Assembly (NCBI GenBank): GCA_964457755.1
Contig: CAYWGC010000033.1
Span: 1 to 34,413, forward strand
Length of the DNA: 34,413 nt
Reading direction: 5' to 3'
Source: Tharpella sp964457755
GTDB taxonomy: Bacteria; Desulfobacterota; Anaeroferrophillalia; Anaeroferrophillales; Tharpellaceae
This document shows, piece by piece, positions 24,170-32,483 of the stretch. Below the pieces are notes generated by a model. It was given only the letters and a program-made list of their open reading frames with translations. It was not told the origin of the DNA and did not search any database. The number at the start of each line of letters is the position of its first letter. The first letter of the stretch is position 1. The translations under genes and the position numbers were made by a program.

Positions 24170-26953
24170 ATGATGGAATATAAAGATACTTTAAACCTGC
24201 CGCAGACCAAATTCCCCATGCGGGGTAATTTGCCGCAGCGCGAACCTGAAACTATTGCTCGCTGGCAGAAGGAAGATATTTATCGGGCCATCATTGAGCG
24301 TCACCAGGGCCAAGAGACCTTTGTTCTGCATGATGGTCCGCCATATGCCAATGGCCATCTGCATATGGGGCATGGCTTAAACAAGATTCTAAAAGATGTG
24401 ATTATTAAATCAAGAACCATGTCTGGTCGCCTTTGCCACTATGTTCCCGGCTGGGATTGTCATGGTTTGCCGATCGAACATCAGGTTGATAAAGATCTGG
24501 GAAAACGCAAAGCCGAGATGACGCAAGCCGAAATCCGCCAAGCCTGTCGGCGGTATGCGGAGAAATTTATTGCCATACAAAGGGATGAATTTGAGCGCTT
24601 TGGGGTTTTTGGGGAGTGGGATCGTCCCTATTTGACGATGAACTACCCTTATGAGGGGGAGATTGTGCGTTCTCTCAGTCGTTTTGCCGCTAACGGCAGC
24701 CTCTTTAAGAGTAAAAAACCGATCTATTGGTGTGCGCCCTGTGGCACGGCCTTGGCTGAAGCTGAGGTTGAGTATGAAGATGAGAGTTCACCCTCGATCT
24801 ATGTTAAATTCAGTTTGATCGAGGATCTGGGTGAAAAATATCCTTTCTTGGCCAATCTTGAGAGCTCTCTTGTAATCTGGACTACAACCCCTTGGACGAT
24901 CCCGGCTAATTTGGCCGTCTGCCTGCACCCTGATTTTGACTACGTGGCGCTGAAGACTAAGCTTGGGGTGTTGCTTGTGGCTGAAGGTTTACGCGAAACT
25001 TTCCTTAAAGAGACCGAACTTGATGAAGCTGAGGTTCTGGGTCTTATCAGAGGTTCTGATCTCGAAAATTATCACTGTCAGCATCCTCTCTATGATCGTC
25101 AATCACTGGTTATTTTGGGAGATCACGTTACCCTCGAAGCTGGTACTGGCTGCGTTCATACGGCTCCTGGTCATGGTCAGGAGGATTATGAAGTAGGTTT
25201 GCGTTACAACCTTGAAGTCTATGCGCCGGTTGATGATAAAGGTTGTTTTACCGAAGATGTGGGGTTTTTTGCTGGGCAATTTGTTTTTGCCGCCAATCCA
25301 CTGGTTATTGAAAAGTTAAATGAGTTGGGTAAACTAGTTGCAGAAAAACCCGTAAGTCACTCTTATCCTCATTGTTGGCGTTGTAAAAAACCGATAATCT
25401 TTCGTTCCACTGAGCAGTGGTTTATTTCGATGGAGAAAGAGGGGTTGCGTAAACAAGCTCTTGAGGAGATTAATCAGGTCGAATGGATTCCCTCATGGGG
25501 TCGTGAACGGATCTATGGGATGATCGAAAATCGTCCCGACTGGTGTGTTTCGAGACAGCGCATCTGGGGTGTGCCGATTACGGCTTTTTATTGTCAGAAA
25601 TGTGATCAAGTTAGCATCGAAGAGTCTGTCATGGAGCGGGTTGCCGACCTTTTTACTGAACATGGAGCTGATATCTGGTTTGAACAGGAAGCCTCATACT
25701 TTCTGCCCGAAGATTTTAGTTGTAGCGCTTGTGGTGGCAAAGAATTTAGAAAAGAGACTGACATTCTGGATGTCTGGTTTGATTCAGGAATCAGCTTTGC
25801 TGCAGTGCTGCAGAATCGAGACTATCTTGGCGGAATCCCTGCCGATCTCTATCTGGAAGGTAGCGATCAACATCGGGGCTGGTTTCATAGCTCTTTGCTG
25901 GCGTCGGTTGGGGTAACCGGCAAAGCGCCCTATAAGGCAGTGCTGACCCATGGATTTGTGGTCGACGGTAAGGGCAAGAAGATGTCTAAATCCTCCGGTA
26001 ATGTAGTCGCCCCAGAGAAGGTGATTAAACGTTATGGGGCTGAAATCCTGAGACTTTGGGTAGCTGCCCAGGATTATCGTGACGATATCAGGATTTCGGA
26101 TGAGATCCTGGCCCGTCTGGTTGAAGCTTATCGCCGCATTCGCAATACCTTTCGTTTTCTTCTTGGCAACCTCAAAGACTTTAAACCGGAGACGGATACT
26201 TTGGCCTATGCGGATCTCCAGGAGATCGACCGCTTTATTCTGCATGAGCTGGCCCAACTGCAAAAACGGGTGTTAAAAGCCTATGATGAATATGAATTTC
26301 ATGTTATCTATCATGCCATACATAACTTTTGTGCTGTTACTTTAAGTAGTTTTTATCTCGAAGTCGGTAAAGATCGTCTCTATATCCTGCGCCAGGATGA
26401 TCCGGTTAGGCGTTCTTCGCAAACCATGCTTTTCACAGTGCTTAATACTCTGGTTCGGCTTTGTGCTCCGATTCTGGCATTTACGGCAGAGGAGGTCTGG
26501 CCCTATATGCCGCTGGCGGAGGCTTCTGAAAGTGTGCACCTGCAAGAGTTTTTAGAGTTGCCCGAAGATTATAAAGATCCGCAACTGGCGGCAACTTGGA
26601 ATGAATTGCTAGGGGTCCGGCGTTTGGCTTTGAAAGAGCTTGAAGGGGCTCGTCAAGCTAAGCTTATCGGCAACTCACTGGGGGCCTGTCTTGAACTTAA
26701 GGCTCGAGGTTCTGTGGCTGAATTGTTGGCGCGCTATGAGACCCAATTGGCTGATATCTTAATTGTTTCTCAGGTTACTCTGAAAGAACTTGAGGAGGGT
26801 GAAACCGGGGGTGCTGAGAATCCCGACCTGCTCATTACGGTGAGTCCGGCCAGCGGCGACAAATGTGAACGTTGCTGGTGTTACAGCGAAGAGATCACGG
26901 CGGCGGATGCCGAATTTCCTGGAATCTGCCCCCGTTGTTTAAAGCAGTTATAA
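24170..26953 (+). CDS. ileS: Isoleucyl-tRNA synthetase
   Basis: A full-length class I synthetase of about 927 residues. The HIGH motif appears as HMGH near residue 65, the KMSKS loop as KKMSKSSGN near residue 604, and the editing domain with its TTPWTIPANLAV block near residue 240. A C-terminal zinc ribbon (CERCWCY, then CPRC) closes the protein, as in bacterial-type enzymes. It charges tRNA-Ile and edits valine. The frame offers TTG 24167, ATG 24170 and ATG 24173; AGGAG at 24161-24165 suits 24173 best, and the N terminus differs by only one residue. It is transcribed separately from the tRNA block, which ends in a terminator. Confidence 0.97.
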   Translation: MMEYKDTLNLPQTKFPMRGNLPQREPETIARWQKEDIYRAIIERHQGQETFVLHDGPPYANGHLHMGHGLNKILKDVIIKSRTMSGRLCHYVPGWDCHGLPIEHQVDKDLGKRKAEMTQAEIRQACRRYAEKFIAIQRDEFERFGVFGEWDRPYLTMNYPYEGEIVRSLSRFAANGSLFKSKKPIYWCAPCGTALAEAEVEYEDESSPSIYVKFSLIEDLGEKYPFLANLESSLVIWTTTPWTIPANLAVCLHPDFDYVALKTKLGVLLVAEGLRETFLKETELDEAEVLGLIRGSDLENYHCQHPLYDRQSLVILGDHVTLEAGTGCVHTAPGHGQEDYEVGLRYNLEVYAPVDDKGCFTEDVGFFAGQFVFAANPLVIEKLNELGKLVAEKPVSHSYPHCWRCKKPIIFRSTEQWFISMEKEGLRKQALEEINQVEWIPSWGRERIYGMIENRPDWCVSRQRIWGVPITAFYCQKCDQVSIEESVMERVADLFTEHGADIWFEQEASYFLPEDFSCSACGGKEFRKETDILDVWFDSGISFAAVLQNRDYLGGIPADLYLEGSDQHRGWFHSSLLASVGVTGKAPYKAVLTHGFVVDGKGKKMSKSSGNVVAPEKVIKRYGAEILRLWVAAQDYRDDIRISDEILARLVEAYRRIRNTFRFLLGNLKDFKPETDTLAYADLQEIDRFILHELAQLQKRVLKAYDEYEFHVIYHAIHNFCAVTLSSFYLEVGKDRLYILRQDDPVRRSSQTMLFTVLNTLVRLCAPILAFTAEEVWPYMPLAEASESVHLQEFLELPEDYKDPQLAATWNELLGVRRLALKELEGARQAKLIGNSLGACLELKARGSVAELLARYETQLADILIVSQVTLKELEEGETGGAENPDLLITVSPASGDKCERCWCYSEEITAADAEFPGICPRCLKQL

Positions 26954-26997
26954 TAACTATTTAGCCAACTCACCGTAAAGTTGCAATTAACAACGCT

Positions 26998-27063
26998 GAA
27001 CATCGCTTCGCCCTCATGGACGGGGTCACACCCCAAGGGTGCTTCCTCGCTACGCTCACAGCG
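26998..27063 (+). repeat. 66-bp dispersed repeat, left copy
   Basis: A 66-base segment starting GAACATCGCTTCGCCC and ending CGCTCACAGCG is present here directly and at 27702-27767 inverted, with about a dozen mismatches. The two copies flank the cupin gene as an inverted pair about 640 bp apart. It gives spurious reading frames on both strands. It looks like a repetitive intergenic element of this genome. Confidence 0.8.
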
Positions 27064-27215
27064 ATGCCTAGGGTGCTGACGCACCTTTTACCAGCAATGA
27101 CTCCAATCCCGGCAGCTAGAGGGCGACGATTGAATAGTTACTTATAATTATAGTTAATGGTCAATTGTCAGTAAAATCTTGACGACTGATCACTGATTTT
27201 TTCTGGAGTGATAAA

Positions 27216-27560
27216 ATGTTTAAACATGTACATTACACTGAAGTTCCGGCCGAGGTTGTTGTTGTTGAAGGAGCTGATAAAGTAACGGTTCGTTGGGTTA
27301 TTAGTGAGGCCGATGGGGCACCTAATTTTGCCATGCGGATCTTTGACTTTGAAGCGGCTGGCCATTCACCCTACCATGCTCATGAGTGGGAGCATGAAAC
27401 CTTTATCTTAGAAGGGGATGGTTATCTGACAGTTGAAGGTGAAAAGCGTCCTTTTAAGTCAGGTGATGTGATCTTTTTGCCCGGCGGTACCACTCATAAT
27501 TTTACGGCTGGTGAAAATGGCATGCGGATGATGTGCCTGGTTCCGGTTGGCTGTAAATAG
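27216..27560 (+). CDS. Small single-domain cupin protein
   Basis: This 114-residue cupin has motif 1 as YHAHEWEHETFILEGDG near residues 50-66, with three histidines and a glutamate able to bind a divalent metal, and motif 2 as GDVIFLPGGTTHNF near residues 85-98. Such one-domain cupins bind a metal and act as small enzymes, sensors or detoxification proteins; no substrate can be assigned. GGAGTG precedes the ATG. The gene stands alone and is bracketed by inverted copies of a dispersed repeat at 26998 and 27702, which might mark it as an inserted cassette. The fold is secure. Confidence 0.88.
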   Translation: MFKHVHYTEVPAEVVVVEGADKVTVRWVISEADGAPNFAMRIFDFEAAGHSPYHAHEWEHETFILEGDGYLTVEGEKRPFKSGDVIFLPGGTTHNFTAGENGMRMMCLVPVGCK

Positions 27561-27606
27561 GATAACTACTCAGCGCGTTTTGTTCTCAAATTGTCTCGAT
27601 GCGATG

Positions 27607-27640
27607 GATACCCCAAGGGCACTTCCTCACTTCGTTCGGG
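27607..27640 (+). repeat. Partial copy of the dispersed repeat, middle copy
   Basis: ATACCCCAAGGGCACTTCCTC and the following CTTCG match the second half of the repeat at 26998-27063. Together with the inverted copy starting at 27702 it can form a large imperfect hairpin (CCCCAAG...ACTTCCTC...CTTCG with CGAAG...GAGGAAGT...CTTGGGG). Confidence 0.6.
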
Positions 27641-27701
27641 CGCAACCTCCAGACCGGGCTTTCACCCTAAAGGGTACAAGAGCCCGTGGCGGGCTGAGCC
27701 G

Positions 27702-27767
27702 CGCTGTGAGCGAAGCGAGGAAGTACTCTTGGGGTGTGTCCCCCTCGAAGTGGGCGAAGCGATGTTC
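27702..27767 (-). repeat. 66-bp dispersed repeat, right copy (inverted)
   Basis: This is the reverse complement of the element at 26998-27063, aligned over its full 66 bases with about a dozen differences. It lies between the cupin gene and the DAHP synthase gene, 65 bases before the latter starts. Confidence 0.8.
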
Positions 27768-27832
27768 GACACTTTTGCTTTATCTTTATGAGGCTGTTTG
27801 CTACAGAATGCCCACTGTTTTAAGGAGTTACC

Positions 27833-28903
27833 ATGATAAATCTGAAAACCAGTGACCTTCGTATTCAAGAGACCCGACACCTGGCTCCGCCAGCGGTTTT
27901 GCTTAATAAATACCCCCTGCCGGAAGCTGGATCCCAATTTATTCTTGCGAGTCGGCAAGCGATAGCCGGCATTATAACCGGAAGTGATTCGCGACTTCTG
28001 GTTGTTGTCGGGCCCTGCTCGATTCATGACCCTGCGGCAGCTTTAGATTATGCTTGTCGCCTGAAAGATTTGGCCGATCAATACCCCGAAGAGTTTCTGG
28101 TGGTGATGCGGGTCTATTTTGAAAAACCGCGGACCGTGGTGGGTTGGAAAGGTTTGATCAATGACCCTCAGGTCGACGGCAGTTTCGCCATCAATGAAGG
28201 TCTTGAGATTGCCCGGAAACTGCTGCTTGAGATTACCACTATGGGGGTTCCGGCAGCCACCGAATTCCTGGATACGATTATTGGCCAGTTTATTGCCGAT
28301 TTGATTAGCTGGGGAGCGGTTGGGGCGCGGACTACCGAAAGTCAGATTCATCGTGACTTGGCTTCCGGTCTGTCAATGCCAGTGGCTTTTAAAAATGGCA
28401 CGGATGGTGATGTTCAAATCGCCATTGACGCCGTTCGGGCGGCTCGTACACCTCAATGGTTCCCCTCGATTACCCGTGAAGGAGTGGCCGCTATCCTGGC
28501 AACTAAGGGTAATGACTGGGGCCACATTGTTTTGCGGGGTGGTAGTAAAAGTGGCCCTAATTATAAGTCTGCAGAAGTGGGAGCGGCGGTGGCGGCCCTA
28601 TTGAAAGCTGGCTTGCCCCCTTACCTGATGATTGATTGCAGTCATGGTAACAGTTTTAAGGATCATCTCAGGCAGATTGATGTTGCAGGCGAGGTAACCC
28701 GTCAGGTGGCAGATGGCAATCAGCATATCTGTGGTCTGATGTTAGAGAGTCACTTGGTTGCCGGCCGCCAGAATTATAAGGATAAAGAGTCAGCCTGTTA
28801 CGGTCAGAGTATCACCGATGCTTGTATCTCGATCGAGCAGACAGCTACCCTGTTTGCCGAACTGGCCAAAGCCGTCAAAATTCGGCGGGGAAATCGAGAA
28901 TAA
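27833..28903 (+). CDS. aroG: 3-deoxy-7-phosphoheptulonate synthase, class I (AroF/G/H type)
   Basis: This 356-residue protein has the class I-alpha DAHP synthase signatures: VVGPCSIHDP near residues 62-71, YFEKPRTVVGWKGLINDP near 98-115, ARTTESQIHR near 165-174, AFKNGTDG near 184-191 and DCSHGNS near 267-273. It condenses phosphoenolpyruvate and erythrose 4-phosphate, the first step of the shikimate pathway. The N-terminal extension of about 45 residues is the region that carries allosteric inhibition in this class; which amino acid inhibits it cannot be told. AAGGAG precedes the ATG. No other shikimate genes are adjacent. AroF, AroG and AroH isozymes cannot be separated here, so the symbol is provisional. 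Confidence 0.95.
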   Translation: MINLKTSDLRIQETRHLAPPAVLLNKYPLPEAGSQFILASRQAIAGIITGSDSRLLVVVGPCSIHDPAAALDYACRLKDLADQYPEEFLVVMRVYFEKPRTVVGWKGLINDPQVDGSFAINEGLEIARKLLLEITTMGVPAATEFLDTIIGQFIADLISWGAVGARTTESQIHRDLASGLSMPVAFKNGTDGDVQIAIDAVRAARTPQWFPSITREGVAAILATKGNDWGHIVLRGGSKSGPNYKSAEVGAAVAALLKAGLPPYLMIDCSHGNSFKDHLRQIDVAGEVTRQVADGNQHICGLMLESHLVAGRQNYKDKESACYGQSITDACISIEQTATLFAELAKAVKIRRGNRE

Positions 28904-28940
28904 ATATCTTTATAGCCAAGAATGAAAAGGATTTGAGAAG

Positions 28941-30020
28941 ATGAGAACTAAAGAAGAGTTAACTGAAGATCTCAAGAAAATGGCCCTGACCCTGGGGGCG
29001 TTCAAGGTCGGCGTTGTTACCACTGCAACCCTGAAAGGGGGTCCGCCATCCGTTGACCTTGGTTATGTCTTACCTGGGGCGCGGTCGGCTGTTTGTTTCG
29101 CCCTGGCTTTTGATCAGAGTCTTATTGAATCCTATTTTAGAAAAGAAGATCATAAATCGCTTGAGACTGATAAAGTCAGAACCACGACCCTGGCCAACGG
29201 GATTGCCCTTGAAATTGCCGAATTCCTGCAACAGCAGGGTTGCCGGGCGCTTCCGATCGGTGCCAACTTTGTTTATCGGCAGGAAGGGGACAACTGGATG
29301 ATGGATATGCATCCGCCGCTTTCGCATCGCTATCTGGCGGCACGTTCCGGAGTCGGGCATTTTGGTTATTCCGGCAATATTATAACACAGGAATACGGTT
29401 CTGCGATTGTTCTTGCTTCGGTGGTTACCGATGCTGAACTTTTGCCGACCGAGCCTTTGCCAGAGGCGGAAAATTATTGCGACGAGTGCCGGTTATGCCT
29501 TTCCGTCTGCGCTTCCGGTTACGTTGATCCTAAAGAGAAGGTCAGTGTCAACCTGGGAGGGCGGGAGTTCAGCTATGGAAAACGCCGGAGCAACAGCCGC
29601 TGTTATCTGGTTTGTGGTGGTTTGTCCGGACTGGATCGTTCGGGAGAGTGGTCAACCTGGTCGCCAGCGAGGTTTGAGATTCCGGATAAAGAAGAAGGCT
29701 TTCTCGCAACAATCCCAGGCGCAACGGAAGCTTATCTCAAACGACCGAAGTTTGAAGGCGGTTTTTTTATCTGCCTAATAGAAGGCTCAAGAATGGAGTA
29801 TACCTGTTCCAACTGCCATTTTGTCTGCCATCCCGACAAAAAAGTCAGAGCCGCCCGCTACCGGATGCTCAGGGAAGGCGGGGTTGTGATTGAGGATGCT
29901 GACGGCAACCGCCGAGCGGTTTCACCCGAGGAAGCCAGGGACTACATTGCCAAGCTGACCAAGGAAAGAAGTAATCTATACAAAGCCGGGGAAAAAGAGC
30001 TTACATCGGAGAAAAGTTAG
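28941..30020 (+). CDS. Epoxyqueuosine-reductase-like (QueG-related) iron-sulfur protein
   Basis: The 359 residues have an N-terminal QueG/reductive-dehalogenase-like region, with AARSGVGHFGYSGNIITQEYGS near residues 133-154 aligning to the corresponding QueG segment (AARAGLGWIGKHTN). Two ferredoxin-type cysteine sets follow: CDECRLCLSVC near residue 178 and CSNCHFVCHP near 289, with extra cysteines (CYLVC) near 218-222. It therefore likely carries two [4Fe-4S] clusters and possibly a cobamide, as QueG does. Between the two cluster motifs it holds an unusual insert of about 100 residues, unlike canonical QueG. The substrate is unknown, and genuine queuosine synthesis is doubtful. The gene starts 37 bp after the DAHP synthase gene and may share its transcript; a terminator follows at 30047. 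Confidence 0.8.
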   Translation: MRTKEELTEDLKKMALTLGAFKVGVVTTATLKGGPPSVDLGYVLPGARSAVCFALAFDQSLIESYFRKEDHKSLETDKVRTTTLANGIALEIAEFLQQQGCRALPIGANFVYRQEGDNWMMDMHPPLSHRYLAARSGVGHFGYSGNIITQEYGSAIVLASVVTDAELLPTEPLPEAENYCDECRLCLSVCASGYVDPKEKVSVNLGGREFSYGKRRSNSRCYLVCGGLSGLDRSGEWSTWSPARFEIPDKEEGFLATIPGATEAYLKRPKFEGGFFICLIEGSRMEYTCSNCHFVCHPDKKVRAARYRMLREGGVVIEDADGNRRAVSPEEARDYIAKLTKERSNLYKAGEKELTSEKS

Positions 30021-30046
30021 CATTGAAAATTAGAAATTCTCTTTGA

Positions 30047-30077
30047 TAGCATTAGTATGACACTAATGCTAATTTTT
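30047..30077 (+). terminator. Terminator after the QueG-like gene
   Basis: TAGCATTAG (30047-30055), loop TATGACA and CTAATGCTA (30063-30071) form a perfect nine-base-pair stem followed by ATTTTT. Confidence 0.75.
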
Positions 30078-30094
30078 AAAAAAGGAGAATTATC

Positions 30095-30366
30095 ATGAGA
30101 ATTCTGAAAATATCCTTAATGGTTTTGGCGATGGTCGTATCTTTGTCACTGAGATCTATCAATATGGACGGGGACGTTATCTTTATCGTTTACAGAGATC
30201 AGAGATTGACGCTTTGATAAGTACCGAGGCTGCTCGGGATAAGCTTATTCTTGTATTGGCTGGATACTTTCTGAACAATTTCAAGTCAAAGAATCGACCC
30301 GCCTGGATGACCTATGTCCCTTTTGAACGGTGGGGTAAACCTATTCAAATTATAGCTCAAGGTTGA
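30095..30366 (+). pseudogene. Frameshifted or fused small gene of unknown function
   Basis: A strong AAGGAG and ATG 30095 open a signal-peptide-like frame (MRILKISLMVLAMVVSLSL) that stops after 40 codons. A second frame, offset by one base, is open from about 30127 to TGA 30364 and reads like genuine protein (GDGRIFVTEIYQYGRGRYLY, then AGYFLNNF and YVPFERWGKP), but has no start codon or ribosome site of its own. The simplest reading is an indel near 30130-30180, or a deletion that joined the start of one gene to the end of another. I do not recognise the second part. The 28-base stretch between the terminator and the ATG holds nothing else. Confidence 0.55.
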
Positions 30367-31263
30367 CTATTTCAAAAAATTGGGGTTTTCCCAGGCAGGA
30401 TTAGGATATTTATAAAAGCCTTGGCCTGTTTTTATGCCGAGTTTATTCTTGTCGACAAAATTCTTTTTATAATAATCAGCCCGTTTCAAATCGGCCTGAT
30501 CATTTAGTAACTCGCCTCTGTATTTATGAACATCATGAGCCAGGTCAATACCTACCAAGTCAAGAAATGCGAAAGGCCCCATGGGAACGCCCATACCAAT
30601 CATCCAGGTTTTGTCAATGTTTTTATGATCTGAGACACCGTTAACAAGAAGGTCCCCAGCTGCAGAAAGAAAGGGAACAAGCAATGAGTTGAGTATATAA
30701 CCGGCTTGCTCCTTGTGGATTGGGATCGGAATCATGCCAATGTTTTTTGTAAAGTCTGCTACCTGATTGAAAACTTCAGGATCTGTGTTGTCGTGTCCCA
30801 TCACCTCTCCAATATTGCGGTCCCAAATACCATTGGAAAAATGCAAAGCCATAAATTTTGAAGGTCGGCCGCTATCTTCAGCAAATAAGCTTGGTAGCAA
30901 GGTCGAAGTGTTTGTTGTGAAAATAGTTTTTTGTGGGGCAACTGCAGATAAATCACGATAAAATTTCTTTTTTATATCAAGGGATTCCGGGACTGATTCG
31001 CTGACTAAATCGGCGTCTTTTACCGCATCGGTCAGATTTGTGGTATAGCTTAGTCGCGCCATAGTCTGATCTATGTCCTGTTGAGAAGCTCCCCTGGTTG
31101 ACATAAATAATTCCCCATACTGTTCATGGGATTTCCTGCCTGTTTCAAGGCCTTTTTCAAAGGCATCGTAAACGGTGACATTAAAACCGTTAAAGGCTAC
31201 CTGCCACGATACTTGCGAACCTAATAAACCTGCGCCTGCAACCATTACATTTTTAATAAGCAT
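30367..31263 (-). CDS. 3-hydroxyacyl-CoA dehydrogenase
   Basis: This is a 298-residue NAD-dependent dehydrogenase of the HBD/FadB-N family. The Rossmann motif GAGLLG is at residues 10-15. The catalytic set by spacing to the human enzyme is S120, H141, E153 (12 apart, as expected) and N192, and the C-terminal helical domain holds the DLVGIDLAHDV block. The usual HFFNP loop reads HFSNGIWDRN, so the substrate-side loop differs from typical beta-oxidation enzymes. It oxidises 3-hydroxyacyl-CoA to 3-ketoacyl-CoA. GAGGT precedes the ATG. It lies on the opposite strand from the acyl-CoA dehydrogenase at 33335; both fit fatty- or aromatic-acid degradation. Confidence 0.9.
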   Translation of the reverse strand: MLIKNVMVAGAGLLGSQVSWQVAFNGFNVTVYDAFEKGLETGRKSHEQYGELFMSTRGASQQDIDQTMARLSYTTNLTDAVKDADLVSESVPESLDIKKKFYRDLSAVAPQKTIFTTNTSTLLPSLFAEDSGRPSKFMALHFSNGIWDRNIGEVMGHDNTDPEVFNQVADFTKNIGMIPIPIHKEQAGYILNSLLVPFLSAAGDLLVNGVSDHKNIDKTWMIGMGVPMGPFAFLDLVGIDLAHDVHKYRGELLNDQADLKRADYYKKNFVDKNKLGIKTGQGFYKYPNPAWENPNFLK

Positions 31264-31363
31264 TTTGTTTACCTCATTTTGAAATAATTTGGTAACTATT
31301 TAACTAATCTGCAAATTCTGAGTATTCAATCAGGCCTGCGAAACTGTTGCATGCTTCGCATAG

Positions 31364-32188
31364 CTATCGCCACCTAACTTTGGGATGATTCCTTAACGGG
31401 AGCCTTTGAAACTCATATTTAGGATAGCCAACCATCATTGCTCCATGTAACTGATGGCCATGAGGTAGATCGATAAACTGTCGCAAGGGTTCCCAAGACT
31501 CTATCCCCATCTTAATCAACCCCGCCCAACAACATCCCAGGCCAAGGCTTAGTGAGGCAAGGTCAAGATATGCCAGTGCTATGGCGGCATCAGTCACCTC
31601 AGTACCCGTTTGTATACGGCTGTGTGCCAGAATAAGAACCGGTGCCCGATGTAAAACTAGATCCATCTCTTCAGACCATGCTTTGATGATCTTTCTGAAA
31701 AGGGGGGCCTGGGGCGAATCCGGATTTTCTTCCAGCATCTTACCCATCCAATCACAAACCATATTGACAAGTTGATCTAAATCGACCCGATTGGCGAAAA
31801 TTTGCCATCTGACAGACTGTAGATTGTGACCCGATGGCACGTAACTCACCAACCCAATCAGGCGTTCGACAACCTCTCTTTTGGGGACTTTTTCCTTGAA
31901 GCGGCGGATTGATCTCCGCAAACGCAGTGTCTGTTCAATTTGCTCCAAGCTAGGTATTGATTGATACTTTGCTGTTGGGCATTGCTTCGAAGTCATGCGG
32001 GAATGGCTCAACGCTCCAGTTGGACAGATAGAAACACAGTGTCCGCAACTGATGCACCATGTAGAAAATTCCGCTTTAGGTTCCGGCTTAAGGTTGCCTT
32101 TTGGCGGCGAAATAATTTGCAGAGGACATACAGTTGAGCATAGTCCATCCATTAAGCATGCTGACTCATCTATCTTAATGTTGACCAT
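31364..32188 (-). CDS. Ferredoxin-nitroreductase fusion protein
   Basis: The 274 residues begin with a two-cluster ferredoxin domain (residues about 1-65). The second cluster motif is canonical, C45-x2-C48-x2-C51-x3-C55-P. In the first, C11-x5-C17-x3-C21-P, the position of the second cysteine is aspartate (D14). An FMN-binding nitroreductase domain follows from about residue 85 (RRSIRRFKEK, YVPSGHN, GLGCCWAG). Such proteins reduce flavin-accessible substrates with ferredoxin-level electrons in anaerobes; the substrate is unknown. The stop of the gene is 101 bases from the dehydrogenase start, and both read leftward, so cotranscription is likely. No close Shine-Dalgarno is seen. Confidence 0.9.
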   Translation of the reverse strand: MVNIKIDESACLMDGLCSTVCPLQIISPPKGNLKPEPKAEFSTWCISCGHCVSICPTGALSHSRMTSKQCPTAKYQSIPSLEQIEQTLRLRRSIRRFKEKVPKREVVERLIGLVSYVPSGHNLQSVRWQIFANRVDLDQLVNMVCDWMGKMLEENPDSPQAPLFRKIIKAWSEEMDLVLHRAPVLILAHSRIQTGTEVTDAAIALAYLDLASLSLGLGCCWAGLIKMGIESWEPLRQFIDLPHGHQLHGAMMVGYPKYEFQRLPLRNHPKVRWR

Positions 32189-32365
32189 TGTGCCGGAAGT
32201 CTCCTATTTAGTGTATCAACAACAAGTGTTTTAAGGCCGGCTGATTTTAATTTTTGCATGTGCTGCATAAACAGAGGTCGCCGGAATACCTTTAAAGGGT
32301 GTATCAAACCACGTTGTCAATCTCTAAGGTTACACCTGAAGGCTGCTTTCTCGAGCTACTAGGCA

Positions 32366-32382
32366 GCACGCAAACAGCGTGC
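32366..32382. other. Short perfect hairpin GCACGC-AAACA-GCGTGC
   Basis: Six-base-pair stem with five-base loop in the 734-bp intergenic region. No T tract follows. Confidence 0.45.
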
Positions 32383-32443
32383 CAGCATGTTGTCTTTGGT
32401 ATGGCCTGTTTTTTCAGTGGGTTACGTGCGCCTACCGAGGCTC

Positions 32444-32483
32444 TCGCCACCCTCGTGTCGAAATAGCGACACGAGGGTGGCGA
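32444..32483. other. Perfect 17-bp inverted repeat
   Basis: TCGCCACCCTCGTGTCG (32444-32460) and its exact reverse complement (32467-32483) flank a six-base loop AAATAG. There is no T tract on either strand. It could be an operator, a RNA structure or a mobile-element relic. Confidence 0.7.

Noticed and set aside
27547..27855. Frames of 102 and 66 codons after the cupin gene
   Set aside because: They are translations of the dispersed repeat (RCERSEE-type peptides), which also gives frames on the other strand.
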